A stretch of DNA of 47,729 nt from contig JAFGLA010000050.1 of NCBI GenBank assembly GCA_016928295.1, forward strand, positions 1 through 47,729, in the 5' to 3' direction. Source of the stretch: Opitutales bacterium (GTDB lineage Bacteria; Verrucomicrobiota; Verrucomicrobiia; Opitutales; Oceanipulchritudinaceae). The notes beneath the pieces are model-generated. The model was not told the origin of the DNA, made no database searches, and saw nothing but the letters and a program-made list of their open reading frames with translations. Made by a program: the position numbers and the translations under genes. Numbering within the stretch: position 1 is the first letter of the stretch; every line of letters starts with the position of its first letter. Shown here piece after piece: positions 8,864 to 16,642 of this stretch.

Positions 8864-9283
8864 ATGCAATTACTCCGCCCCCTGACACTAATCTGCCTTC
8901 TCGGCACTCTTGTATTTGGAGCATGCAGCTCCTACAAAATAAGGCCAGACCTACACGCCGCAATCATCGGCACCTGGAAGGGCGAAACAAGCGGAGCCTA
9001 CCTGACCATTTACAGCGATGGACGCTTTATTCTGGAAAACGCCAGCGGCGTAGCCAACGGGACGGACATTCTGGGCACCATAGAACGCGGACGCGACATG
9101 CTGCTCTTTACCTACAACACACCTTCCGCCCTCTGCCCCAAGATGCGCGGCGTTTACAACTTTGCCAGGGAAGGCGACGTGCTCACAATCAGCGTGGTAA
9201 ACGAAGAATGCCCCGAACGCTCAAGCCAGCTCGACTCAAGTTGGGCACTCGTCAACCGCACGCCGACGCCTACGGGCAAGTAA
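8864..9283 (+). CDS. Small lipoprotein of unknown function
   Basis: The predicted product has 139 residues. It begins with a lipoprotein signal peptide (MQLLRPLTLICLLGTLVFGAC). Cleavage before the Cys would leave a lipid-anchored protein in the periplasm or outer membrane. The mature part contains GTWKGE, YLTIYSDGRFIL and a series of alternating hydrophobic strands. This pattern resembles small lipocalin- or META-like beta-barrels, but no named family is certain. The start was set at 8864 because it places the signal peptide at the N-terminus. A TACTAT hexamer ends six bases before the ATG, which suggests a leaderless message. A rho-independent terminator follows at 9309. Confidence 0.75.
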   Translation: MQLLRPLTLICLLGTLVFGACSSYKIRPDLHAAIIGTWKGETSGAYLTIYSDGRFILENASGVANGTDILGTIERGRDMLLFTYNTPSALCPKMRGVYNFAREGDVLTISVVNEECPERSSQLDSSWALVNRTPTPTGK

Positions 9284-9308
9284 GACCGCCCGATAGATAC
9301 AATTTTCC

Positions 9309-9338
9309 AAGCCTGTTCCCATCGGGGGCAGGCTTTTT
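9309..9338 (+). terminator. Rho-independent terminator of the lipoprotein gene
   Basis: AAGCCTG (9309-9315) pairs with CAGGCTT (9329-9335), with CCC/GGG pairing inside the loop and a run of five T at the end. It starts 26 bases past the stop codon. Confidence 0.85.
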
Positions 9339-9414
9339 CTTTGCCCGATTACACGCCCCCAAGAGCGTCGAGGCGCACATTCACACTACAAGCTGAGTTT
9401 TTTTATCTGACTGC

Positions 9415-9420
9415 TATAAT
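9415..9420 (+). promoter_or_regulatory. Consensus -10 element (TATAAT)
   Basis: A perfect TATAAT ends 13 bases before the ATG at 9434, following a T-rich tract. No good -35 hexamer is seen. The predicted leader would be only a few bases long. Confidence 0.5.
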
Positions 9421-9433
9421 TCCTTCTTCATCA

Positions 9434-10144
9434 ATGCCGATGTGCATGAGGGTGGACAATAGTTCGGACACGCAGTCTCAAGAAGATGCTCCAACAAAGG
9501 CCGCAGACATGCTGCCCCTGCATCTGCTTGTACAGGAAGGGCGTTCAGCCGCCACAAAAGGCCTTTTGCATGACTTCAGCAACGTTATGGTCGGCCTTTG
9601 CTCACTTAGCGAAAACGCCCTTGAAGATACCGAGCCTGGCACGCCGCTGCATGACGACATGGAGATTATCCGAGACAGTGCCGTGCGCGCCCAATTGTTG
9701 ATTCGCAGAATAATGTCGCTCAACAGTGGCGACGAGGGCGAACGCAGCCTCGTTGAGCCATGTTCGTGGCTGAACAACGAGCTGGAGACTCTTAGGGCGA
9801 CCTTGCCAAAGGGTTCCGAACTGCTTGTTGGAAGCAGCACAAGGGGAATGCTTCTGCATGTGAACGAGAGCCTGCTGCGCGATTTTCTTTTGCTTGTCGC
9901 AGCACGGGTGGCAAGCCGCCACAAGGAACGCTTGCGCCTGACTCTGGATGCGGAGGAGAAGGACGGCGAATGCCTGCTCATCATCAGCTTTGAAGGCACA
10001 AGCGCCCAGAAGAAGGTGAATAACGAACAGGTCCTCAGGGATGCTATCGCGCACGAACTGGCGCGTAAAATGGGCGGACGTTGCGAGATCGTCGGCAACG
10101 GCGACTCCGGACTGAATCTCAAGCTGCACCTGCCAAAGGCATAG
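9434..10144 (+). CDS. Degenerate histidine-kinase-like protein (possible phosphotransferase)
   Basis: The 236-residue soluble protein carries an H-box-like motif GLLHDFSNVMVG (His46), resembling the HDFNN type of hybrid sensor kinases, in a predicted two-helix dimerisation segment (about 30-100). The C-terminal half (about 120-236) has the layout of a HATPase_c domain, ending in AHELARKMGGRCEIV and GLNLKLHLP. However, the N-box Asn and the DxGxG ATP-binding motif are missing. Such a combination is known from ChpT and Spo0B, which pass phosphate between response regulators and do not bind ATP. That function is inferred here. No sensor domain, membrane helix or adjacent response regulator is present. 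The start at 9434 was chosen for its TATAAT element; the longer frame reads through the preceding terminator. Confidence 0.6.
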   Translation: MPMCMRVDNSSDTQSQEDAPTKAADMLPLHLLVQEGRSAATKGLLHDFSNVMVGLCSLSENALEDTEPGTPLHDDMEIIRDSAVRAQLLIRRIMSLNSGDEGERSLVEPCSWLNNELETLRATLPKGSELLVGSSTRGMLLHVNESLLRDFLLLVAARVASRHKERLRLTLDAEEKDGECLLIISFEGTSAQKKVNNEQVLRDAIAHELARKMGGRCEIVGNGDSGLNLKLHLPKA

Positions 10145-10276
10145 GGAGTGTATCGCGTTACAGCATTCCCATCCCCTACGAAGAATTGTGCGCAAAGAAC
10201 AGGCGGCAATACTGGAACAAAAGCCTGAACTGGTACACAAAAAAGCGACCGAACATGGCCGCCATGATTCCTACAA

Positions 10277-10498
10277 TCAATTATGTGTTGTACATTGTTG
10301 TTCGCGCCTGCTGCGGCGCCAACTGTCGCGATGATTGCGAATCCAGTCGAGCAGCGCCCTCTCAAAGCCTATGTCCTGACCTGCTTTCTCAGACTCAAGC
10401 CATTTGTGACGCATGATTTCCTGACGTTCCGCCAGAAACTCTTGGTACAGGCTGGAACGCTGTATGAATTCCTCACCGTTGTGGCTGTTTTCTTTCAT
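10277..10498 (-). CDS. Small conserved-type protein, function unknown
   Basis: The 73-residue protein is hydrophilic, with the core SLYQEFLAERQEIMRHKWLE followed by a GFERALLDWIRNHRDSW segment. It looks helical and rich in Glu, Arg and Trp. I recall similar short proteins from other bacteria but cannot name the family with confidence. The start at 10498 was preferred over the in-frame TTG at 10516 because a GGGG Shine-Dalgarno sits seven bases upstream of the ATG. It lies alone between unrelated genes. A 397-base non-coding region upstream may carry its control sites. Confidence 0.6.
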   Translation of the reverse strand: MKENSHNGEEFIQRSSLYQEFLAERQEIMRHKWLESEKAGQDIGFERALLDWIRNHRDSWRRSRREQQCTTHN

Positions 10499-10895
10499 AC
10501 GCTGCCCCTTGATCAACGTTTTATAAAATACACTTCTATAATCGGATTTGTAAACACAAAGCTGAGCACTCTTAATACAAGAGCTGTGATTTCTTAGCTC
10601 TATTGCGCGCCCAATTGTGTTTTTCAGGCAAAAAATGTTAATTTGCTGCTTAGGGCACCCTTATTGGGGAAGCGTTAACGTAATAGAACTTAAGTTTTGT
10701 CTTTTCGTAAACTGTGTTACGTTTTTGTCGGCTTATGTTACGTGATTATGATATCTTCGGCAGAAGCCAACGCGATAGCCGCCTATTGGCCGCGCGCTGC
10801 CAACTGGCCTGTATCAAGAGCGAAGCTCACTGCACGAAGTTGCGCTTTCGGATAAACATACCCGAAACATCGCACACAAGGTCCACTTTTGCGAA
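10499..10895. other. Gene-free region with a spaced direct repeat
   Basis: No gene is recognisable in these 397 bases. The octamer TGTTACGT occurs at 10715-10722 and again at 10736-10743, exactly 21 bp apart (two helical turns). A related GTTAACGT lies at 10674-10681. The region is downstream of mrp and upstream of the small gene at 10277-10498, so any regulatory role would concern the latter. Confidence 0.35.
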
Positions 10896-11957
10896 CTAGT
10901 TGATGAGTCCCAGCCTTGCCAGCACCGCCCTTGCCGCACGGTAGAACTCTTTTGCCGCTGGGCTGTCGGGCGCCGAGATGGTAACCGGCAAACCCTCGTC
11001 GGAGCCGATTCTCACACCCACTTCGAGTGGAACCTCTGCAAGAAGCTCGGTATTGAGCGCATCGGCAGTCGCCTGTCCGCCGCCCGTGCCGAACACATCG
11101 CTGCGTGAGCCGTCGGGCATGAGCATGTAGCTCATGTTCTCCACTACGCCCACAAGAGGCACGTTCACCTTGTCAAACATGCGTGCACCGCGGCGGGCCA
11201 CGTTGACAGCCGCCGTCTGGGGCGTTGTTACGACAAGAGCGCCAGCCACGGGAATGTTCTGCACAAGGGCGAGCTGCGCGTCGCCGGTGCCCGGAGGCAG
11301 GTCCACGACCAGCAGGTTCAAGTCCCCCCAGTCCACCTCGCGAAGGAACTGGCCAATCGCGTTGCTGACCATCGGGCCGCGCCACACCACGGGCGAATCC
11401 TCGTCCAAAAGCAAGCCCATGGACATGATCTTCATCCCTTGCGCTATCTCGGGCATAATCCGCCCGTTCACAACGCCTGGCCTGCCGTTGGCGCCGAGCA
11501 TCAGCGGCACGGAGGGGCCGTAAATGTCGCAGTCCAACACGCCCACGCCCTTGTAGCCCGGGCGGTCTTTAAGAATGCGATCTATGGCGCAAGCAATGTT
11601 TACCGAAACGGTGCTCTTGCCCACCCCGCCCTTGCCGCTGGCCACGGCCAGAACGGCCATCACTCCAGAGAGAGCGGGCTTGCTCTCCTCCTTTGGCGCC
11701 TCGGCTGGAGCGCGCGTTATGTTGACTGAAATGTTGACCGTTGCCTTCTCGACCCCCGGGACGGACAAGAGCGCCGCCTCGCAAGCCTCGTTCAGCTTTG
11801 AAGGAACTGACGCATCCGCAGTCGTTATGGCCAAAAGCACCGTCGCATGGCCGTCCTCCAGCTTCAATTCCCTGACAAGGCCAAACGACACGATATCGCG
11901 GCTGAAGCCCGGGTAGCTGACTTTCTTCAGTGCCTCCAAAAGAAGTTCTTCGCTCAT
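10896..11957 (-). CDS. mrp: Mrp/ApbC (NBP35-type) P-loop ATPase, Fe-S cluster carrier family
   Basis: The family carries and transfers iron-sulfur clusters in the cytosol. The 353 residues have an N-terminal MIP18-like domain (about 1-80) and a deviant Walker A SGKGGVGKST (107-116). LDCDIYGPS, VVDLPPGTGD and VVENMSY follow in the usual order. Family members often carry a CxxC cluster ligand just after VENMSY. Here that place reads MLMPDGSRSDVFG and has no cysteine, as I recall for some actinobacterial Mrp proteins. Cluster binding is therefore uncertain. The gene is monocistronic. A NifX-like protein and an MptA-like hydrolase lie about 2 kb away; such genes co-occur with Mrp ATPases in other anaerobes. 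Confidence 0.9.
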   Translation of the reverse strand: MSEELLLEALKKVSYPGFSRDIVSFGLVRELKLEDGHATVLLAITTADASVPSKLNEACEAALLSVPGVEKATVNISVNITRAPAEAPKEESKPALSGVMAVLAVASGKGGVGKSTVSVNIACAIDRILKDRPGYKGVGVLDCDIYGPSVPLMLGANGRPGVVNGRIMPEIAQGMKIMSMGLLLDEDSPVVWRGPMVSNAIGQFLREVDWGDLNLLVVDLPPGTGDAQLALVQNIPVAGALVVTTPQTAAVNVARRGARMFDKVNVPLVGVVENMSYMLMPDGSRSDVFGTGGGQATADALNTELLAEVPLEVGVRIGSDEGLPVTISAPDSPAAKEFYRAARAVLARLGLIN

Positions 11958-12045
11958 CTGTAACTGAGATTGGTTATCAACAAAGTAAAAATTGCCAACA
12001 GTAAACTATGAATACAAGGGCAATGTGCGGCCCACGTCAACCAGA

Positions 12046-12090
12046 GGACACTCTCTATCAACTGATTTAGTGGCGACAACGAGGATCTAG
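12046..12090. repeat. Possible degenerate end of repeat family A
   Basis: This segment resembles the left end of the family A element (22892) over about 43 bases, sharing CAACTG, a TTTAGTGGCGA block and ACGAGGAT. Several mismatches make this a weak call. Confidence 0.3.
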
Positions 12091-12196
12091 CAAAAAAGCA
12101 TAGACGACGATATCGTGACACTGTTATATATTATCACAGGACGAACACATCTCCGTATGATACGGTGTAAGTTCTGATCTCCCAACAAAGGATCAT

Positions 12197-12928
12197 ATGA
12201 AACCTATGCGATTGGCCTTGATTGCAATCGGGGCAATTTCCATGTTTGCCCAACATGCACTTGCGCTTCCGACGCTAACCGGCCTTACCACATTCAACTG
12301 CGACTCAACCGGCCAATTTATAAGCAACCATTACTGGGACAGCGAAGGAGACAATCCCGTATATAACGTTTATGTGTTCACAGGGAGTGTTGACAGTCCA
12401 AGCTTCCTGACCACGGGGAACGCCATCCAGAACCCTGGCTACGAGTTCACCGTCGGCACGCATACTCTTGGTATTGCGATGGAAACGACGTATATATCTA
12501 ATCTGGGCATTAATCTTTGGTTTGACGATGACCGGGTGAACAACCGGATATCGGCAGTTATTCCAATTGGAGGAGGAGCCTTCAGCGTGATCGAATCCGG
12601 CATCTCGACGTTCTCTTACTGGACGACTTCCACATCTGCCGTTACAACGCCAGGCTCAGACACGCTCAGCTACACAAGCGACGGCCTGACCGTCACCCTA
12701 ACAGGTTTGTCCATCACGACGCTCGCAGACAACGTATCGGCGTTTGATGCTGTTCCAAGTGGAGGTAACGACATAACGGCACTCATGACGTTCACGGTTA
12801 CAGCAGCAGCAGTGCCGGAGCCTTCCAGCTACGCTACCGCTGCGGGCTTGCTGGTGCTTGGGCTGGCTGCATACCGACGCAAAAGCGATAATTCAAAAGC
12901 AAGACCGGTGCATTTCGCTATTCTGTAA
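12197..12928 (+). CDS. PEP-CTERM protein, function unknown
   Basis: The 243-residue precursor has a Sec signal peptide (MKPMRLALIAIGAISMFAQH...ALA). A Thr/Ser-rich, beta-strand-rich middle follows. The C-terminal sorting tail consists of VPEPSSYATAAG, a hydrophobic helix and YRRK. The tail marks the protein for exosortase processing, usually with export to the envelope or exopolysaccharide layer. No catalytic motif is visible. An AAAGGATCAT Shine-Dalgarno region directly precedes the ATG and resembles that of the other PEP-CTERM gene (33478). No exosortase gene is in the window. The upstream region holds an AT-rich imperfect palindrome, GTGACACTGTTATATATTATCAC, at about 12115. Confidence 0.85.
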   Translation: MKPMRLALIAIGAISMFAQHALALPTLTGLTTFNCDSTGQFISNHYWDSEGDNPVYNVYVFTGSVDSPSFLTTGNAIQNPGYEFTVGTHTLGIAMETTYISNLGINLWFDDDRVNNRISAVIPIGGGAFSVIESGISTFSYWTTSTSAVTTPGSDTLSYTSDGLTVTLTGLSITTLADNVSAFDAVPSGGNDITALMTFTVTAAAVPEPSSYATAAGLLVLGLAAYRRKSDNSKARPVHFAIL

Positions 12929-12949
12929 GCCGTCGAAGAAGGCTTACAG
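12923..12949 (+). terminator. Hairpin overlapping the PEP-CTERM stop codon
   Basis: CTGTAAGCC (12923-12931) pairs perfectly with GGCTTACAG (12941-12949) and includes the stop codon. No U-run follows. It may act in termination or protect the 3' end. Confidence 0.4.
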
Positions 12950-13107
12950 GAGGGCGACGCATACATGCAACATGCTCCAAGAAGTGTCTTTCATGCTAAA
13001 AAATCACCCATTCGGCTCCGGGAATCACAATTCACCTCGCCTCATGTTCTGATTTTTATCTTAGAAATACATCCAGCCTCCTCAATCCGTCCATATAAAG
13101 ACGAGCC

Positions 13108-13815
13108 CTAGCCGCGCCGTCCCATACCACGGCCATTTCCTCGCCCGCGGCCCATGCCACGTCCGCAGCCGTTGCCGCGTCCCATTCCTCGACCCATGCC
13201 GCGACCATATCCCTGCCCCATGCCGAATGCAGGCGTCGCCGCCTGATTTGTCGCCTGCCCCTCCGGCATCCCATCGTTTGGAGGAACCGAGCCGCCCTGA
13301 GGAGCCGCCCCGAAGCCAGCTCCGCGGCCAAAGCCTCTTCCAACGCGCGGATCTTGGCATCGGCCTCTTCCACGGCCCAAGCCACGCCCAAGGCCCTGCC
13401 CCATTCCGCTGCCATCGCCCTTGCGCATACGAACGACTCCGCGCGTCGGATCGTTGTCGTGCTCCCAAAGCTGCGCCTCGCCAAGTTCCGGGAGCTTTCC
13501 CTCGTTAAACTCCGCAAGAGCCTCCGCAACAGTGTGTGCACTGCTTGCAAGAACGCATATGCCGAGACGGTCCAGGTGCGCCTTTGCGCCGCGCCCCATG
13601 CTGGAGCAAATGACATGAGTCACGCCCAACGCCTTCATCTGCGAGCAAGGCACCGGTCCGTCCCCGGGAGCGCAGACGCTTCTGTCGAGAACATCCACCA
13701 CGCGCCCCTCGGCATCAATTACCATGTGAAACGGAGCACGCGCGAAGTGATTACTCAAACGGGATTCTCCGCCCTTGCAGGTGAGAACCGGAACAGCAAT
13801 GATTGTTGTGGTCAT
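13108..13815 (-). CDS. NifX/ORP-like (dinitrogenase FeMo-cofactor family) protein with Gly-Arg-rich tail
   Basis: The first ~110 of 235 residues resemble the PF02579-type fold that binds metal-sulfur cofactors (NifX, NifY, the Mo/Cu orange protein ORP). They include IAVPVLTCKGGESRLSNHFA, a CSQMKALGVTHVICSSMG segment and GICVLASSAHTVAEAL. The remaining ~120 residues are low complexity, dominated by GRG, GMGRG and GLGRG repeats, with two internal cysteines. The start at 13815 was chosen because the family begins directly with the strand IIAVPV. It is divergent from the MptA-like hydrolase, about 100 bases apart, and Mrp is nearby. In ORP systems NifX-like proteins work with Mrp-type ATPases. 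A nitrogenase role is unlikely because no nif gene is present. Confidence 0.8.
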   Translation of the reverse strand: MTTTIIAVPVLTCKGGESRLSNHFARAPFHMVIDAEGRVVDVLDRSVCAPGDGPVPCSQMKALGVTHVICSSMGRGAKAHLDRLGICVLASSAHTVAEALAEFNEGKLPELGEAQLWEHDNDPTRGVVRMRKGDGSGMGQGLGRGLGRGRGRCQDPRVGRGFGRGAGFGAAPQGGSVPPNDGMPEGQATNQAATPAFGMGQGYGRGMGRGMGRGNGCGRGMGRGRGNGRGMGRRG

Positions 13816-13915
13816 ATGCCCATATTGCGCCGCGTTTTTTCTTCTGTCACGAACAAAATCAAGCATATGCTCATTCTATTTGCGCTCGGGTATCAGCAGG
13901 CCCAAACTTTGCACC

Positions 13916-14755
13916 ATGAGCAAACAAAGGCTGACGCTTCTGGTCGAAAACTATGCGTGCATGGCAAGCGGGCGCGGAATCTGGGCCGAACACGGTCTTT
14001 CCTACTGGATAGAAACAGAAACGGGCAAGGTGCTCTTCGACACCGGCGCAAGCGGCACCGTGCTTATGCACAACGCAGCCACTCTGGGCTTGGACCTTGC
14101 CCAAACAAGCGCAATCGTCCTGAGCCACGGGCACCACGACCATGTCGGCGGCCTTGAAATGGCCCTTCAGGCGGCCCCGAACGCGGCCATATTCATGCAT
14201 CCCGACGCGCAAAGGCCAAAGCATTCCGGCTCGCCCGAGCGCAAGCGCCGTTCGGACTCCCCCTTCTTTCTGGCGGGCAAGTTTGGTGATAACCGCAAGC
14301 TTGTAAAAAGCCGTTCCGCCTGCGAGGTGATACCCGGAGTGTGGATGACGGGCGAAGTTCCCCGCCCCCACGACATAGAAGACACCGGCGGAGACTTCTT
14401 TACCGACGAGACCTTCAGCACTCCCGACATTCTGCCCGACGACCAGTCCCTTTACATCCCCTCGCCCGAAGGCAGCTTCGTAATACTCGGCTGCGCACAC
14501 GCGGGAGTAATCAACACGCTGGACCACATCAAAAAACTGACAAACGATGCACCCATACGCTGCGTAATCGGCGGCACTCACCTCGAAAGCGCGAGCGAGG
14601 AACGCATGCGCTGGACAGTCGAGCAGTTCAAACGCCTTGGCATAAAGGAAATCCACCCCTGCCACTGCACTGGAATGAAAAACACCCTGCGCATCTGCGA
14701 AGCTGTGGGCGGAAACAGCGCACCGGCGTACGCGGCGTTCAAGATGCCCTTGTAA
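13916..14755 (+). CDS. MBL-fold metallo-hydrolase (MptA / dihydropterin-ribofuranosyl-aminobenzene phosphate synthase-like family)
   Basis: The 279-residue protein has the metallo-beta-lactamase metal motif SHGHHDHVGGL, with CAHAGVINTLDHI, IGGTHLESA and CHCTG supplying further ligands. This arrangement and the N-terminal LTLLVENY match a family often annotated as 7,8-dihydropterin-6-yl-methyl-4-(beta-D-ribofuranosyl)aminobenzene 5'-phosphate synthase; the real substrate in bacteria is usually unknown. The start at 13916 is set by family alignment (MSKQRLTLLVEN). Its last 17 bases overlap the end of the convergent comEC-like gene. The divergent NifX-like neighbour suggests both belong to one redox or cofactor function. 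Confidence 0.85.
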   Translation: MSKQRLTLLVENYACMASGRGIWAEHGLSYWIETETGKVLFDTGASGTVLMHNAATLGLDLAQTSAIVLSHGHHDHVGGLEMALQAAPNAAIFMHPDAQRPKHSGSPERKRRSDSPFFLAGKFGDNRKLVKSRSACEVIPGVWMTGEVPRPHDIEDTGGDFFTDETFSTPDILPDDQSLYIPSPEGSFVILGCAHAGVINTLDHIKKLTNDAPIRCVIGGTHLESASEERMRWTVEQFKRLGIKEIHPCHCTGMKNTLRICEAVGGNSAPAYAAFKMPL

Positions 14756-16445
14756 AAGCGGCGCATAGACCGGCAACGGCGAACAGAAAGGCAAAAGGCA
14801 TAAACCAAAGCCTTAGCCTCATGCGCAGCCAGCTCCCATTCAATACCAGCACCCAAGCGAGCAGGCCGAGCGCAAGCGCGGACCCCATCCATTCCACGGG
14901 AAAACGGCACCTTGCAAAAAGGAACGGAACTCTCGCAAGGGCGTCTATCGCCTCGTGCATAAATAGGGCGCACACCCAGCCCGCACGGCTGAAAAACTCC
15001 CCGATAGCGGCGAGCGAACCGCACACTGGAAGCAGGGCCGCGAGATAGAACATTGCCGACAAGCTGGCAGCCGCCACGCAAAGCAACGCCACGGGCACGA
15101 GCAGAAGATTCAAAAGCAAAGACCCGGGCGCGAACACGCCGAAATACTGCACCGACAGCGGCGCACCGATTAAAAACGCCCCCGCACAGGAAGCCGCACC
15201 CGTGCAAAGCCAGCCCTTAGCCCATAGCAAAGCCCGCCGGCCCCGGCTTAGACTGCCCGCGGGAAGATCTTCGTACAGGGCCATGCGCCGGTTCAGCATC
15301 CGCCCCAATGGCACCCCGTAGAACAATATGCCCGCGACGATGCCGTAAGATAGACGCGCCCCGATGTCGAAAAGTTGCGCGGGGTTCCAAACCAAAACCG
15401 CAACAGCCGACGCCGAAAGCGCAGGCAGGCCCCGGGTCGGCCTCCCCCACAACAGGCCCGCCCTATGGAACAGGAGCATAATAAAAGCCCTTACAGCCGA
15501 AGGCGGCGCGCCAATAAGCAGCACATAGGCCAGCAGTATCAAAAGGCCCCCGCCCACACGCCAGCGAGTCCCCATGCGCAAGAACGCCAGAATGGCCTCT
15601 ACCGTCAGAGCGACAAGGCCAACGTGCAGACCGCTTACGGCGAACAGGTGCATCATGCCCGTAGTGCGAAACAGCTCGCCGTCCCCCGCGTCAAGGAGAC
15701 GCCTCTGCCCGAGGAACATCGCGGGCAGCATGGCGCGTATCTGCGGCATGGCGTCCGAGCCTGCGGCTAGAGATTTGGAAAGATACTCGCGAAGCCCGTT
15801 CATCCGGCCCATCCAGCGCGGCGGCGACTCTACCTCTTCCAGAAGCACGGCGCGGCTGAAGTTAAAATAAACCCCGCTTCTCTCCAGCCATTCGTCAAAG
15901 CTGCCAGCCTCGCTGTCCAAGGCGCGGCGAACGAGCAGGCCCTTGGCGTAAAAACGCGCCCCCTTGTCCAGACTCACGGCGTCATTGATGGAAAATAGAA
16001 CGCTCTGACCGCCTAATTCGCCAAGGGGATGCGCGGCACTTTCGACATGCGCAATGCCTCGCGTGCGCCCCCACTTGTCGCCTTCAAAGACACGCTCCAC
16101 GCGAAGGTGCAGGAACGCCTCGCGCGGCGGCAGAGCCGCCCTGTGACTCATGGCGGGAGTCGTGCGAAGGCCTCCCCATGCAAGCCCCATGAACGCCAAC
16201 GAAAGCGAAAAGGCCGCAGTCCAAGCCCATGGCCTCCAGCCGCGCGAAGCACCCATCCAAAGGAAAGCCAGCGCCGAAAATAAAAGAGCAAAGAGCGTGC
16301 TCCACAGCGCAGGAACCGTCTCGAAATTGCGCGCGAGAACTATGCCCACGGCGAAGGGAACAAGAACGCGCAACAGGATGGCCCTTGCCACTCTGGCGGA
16401 GCCATCCCGCTCCCCTGTTCCGCTTTGCGCATCCCACAAGTTCAT
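14739..16445 (-). CDS. ComEC/Rec2-type membrane channel protein lacking the C-terminal MBL domain
   Basis: ComEC forms the inner-membrane channel that takes up single-stranded DNA. The 568 residues start with membrane helices and a DUF4131-like domain (about 30-220). The competence core contains MHLFAVSGLHVGLV, GAPPSAVRAFIMLL and NPAQLFDIGARLSYG, followed by many helices. It ends after the last membrane segment, about 200 residues short of the full form, which adds a metallo-beta-lactamase domain. An ATG at 16445 was chosen over the GTG at 16502. No other competence genes are nearby. The convergent MBL gene at 13916 belongs to a different MBL family, so it is not the detached domain. Confidence 0.88.
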   Translation of the reverse strand: MNLWDAQSGTGERDGSARVARAILLRVLVPFAVGIVLARNFETVPALWSTLFALLFSALAFLWMGASRGWRPWAWTAAFSLSLAFMGLAWGGLRTTPAMSHRAALPPREAFLHLRVERVFEGDKWGRTRGIAHVESAAHPLGELGGQSVLFSINDAVSLDKGARFYAKGLLVRRALDSEAGSFDEWLERSGVYFNFSRAVLLEEVESPPRWMGRMNGLREYLSKSLAAGSDAMPQIRAMLPAMFLGQRRLLDAGDGELFRTTGMMHLFAVSGLHVGLVALTVEAILAFLRMGTRWRVGGGLLILLAYVLLIGAPPSAVRAFIMLLFHRAGLLWGRPTRGLPALSASAVAVLVWNPAQLFDIGARLSYGIVAGILFYGVPLGRMLNRRMALYEDLPAGSLSRGRRALLWAKGWLCTGAASCAGAFLIGAPLSVQYFGVFAPGSLLLNLLLVPVALLCVAAASLSAMFYLAALLPVCGSLAAIGEFFSRAGWVCALFMHEAIDALARVPFLFARCRFPVEWMGSALALGLLAWVLVLNGSWLRMRLRLWFMPFAFLFAVAGLCAAFTRAS

Positions 16446-16642
16446 GCGAACGCATTCATGCAGAAGAGCAAGGTAAAGTCCAACGCTCAAAACAAGTAGC
16501 ACGCGACATCCATGCGACAGTGCACAAGAAAGGCGCGCCGATTAGAAGTGGGGACTCCATCGACGCGCCTGTGATAGCACTGTCAATAAAACAGCTTTGC
16601 AGACAAACGAACACCTTCAGACAGGACGTTCGGCCTGTGCAG

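Noticed and set aside
13056-13616. 186-residue minus-strand frame rich in Ala and Arg
   Set aside because: It is an alternative frame of the repetitive Gly-Arg tail region of the NifX-like gene, whose own frame holds the recognisable domain.
13108-13815. NifX-like protein considered as evidence for nitrogen fixation
   Set aside because: No nitrogenase structural or maturation gene is in the window, and this domain is common in non-fixing anaerobes.
13916-14755. MBL gene considered as the detached C-terminal domain of ComEC
   Set aside because: It has the N-terminus and metal-site arrangement of the MptA-like MBL family and is encoded on the opposite strand.
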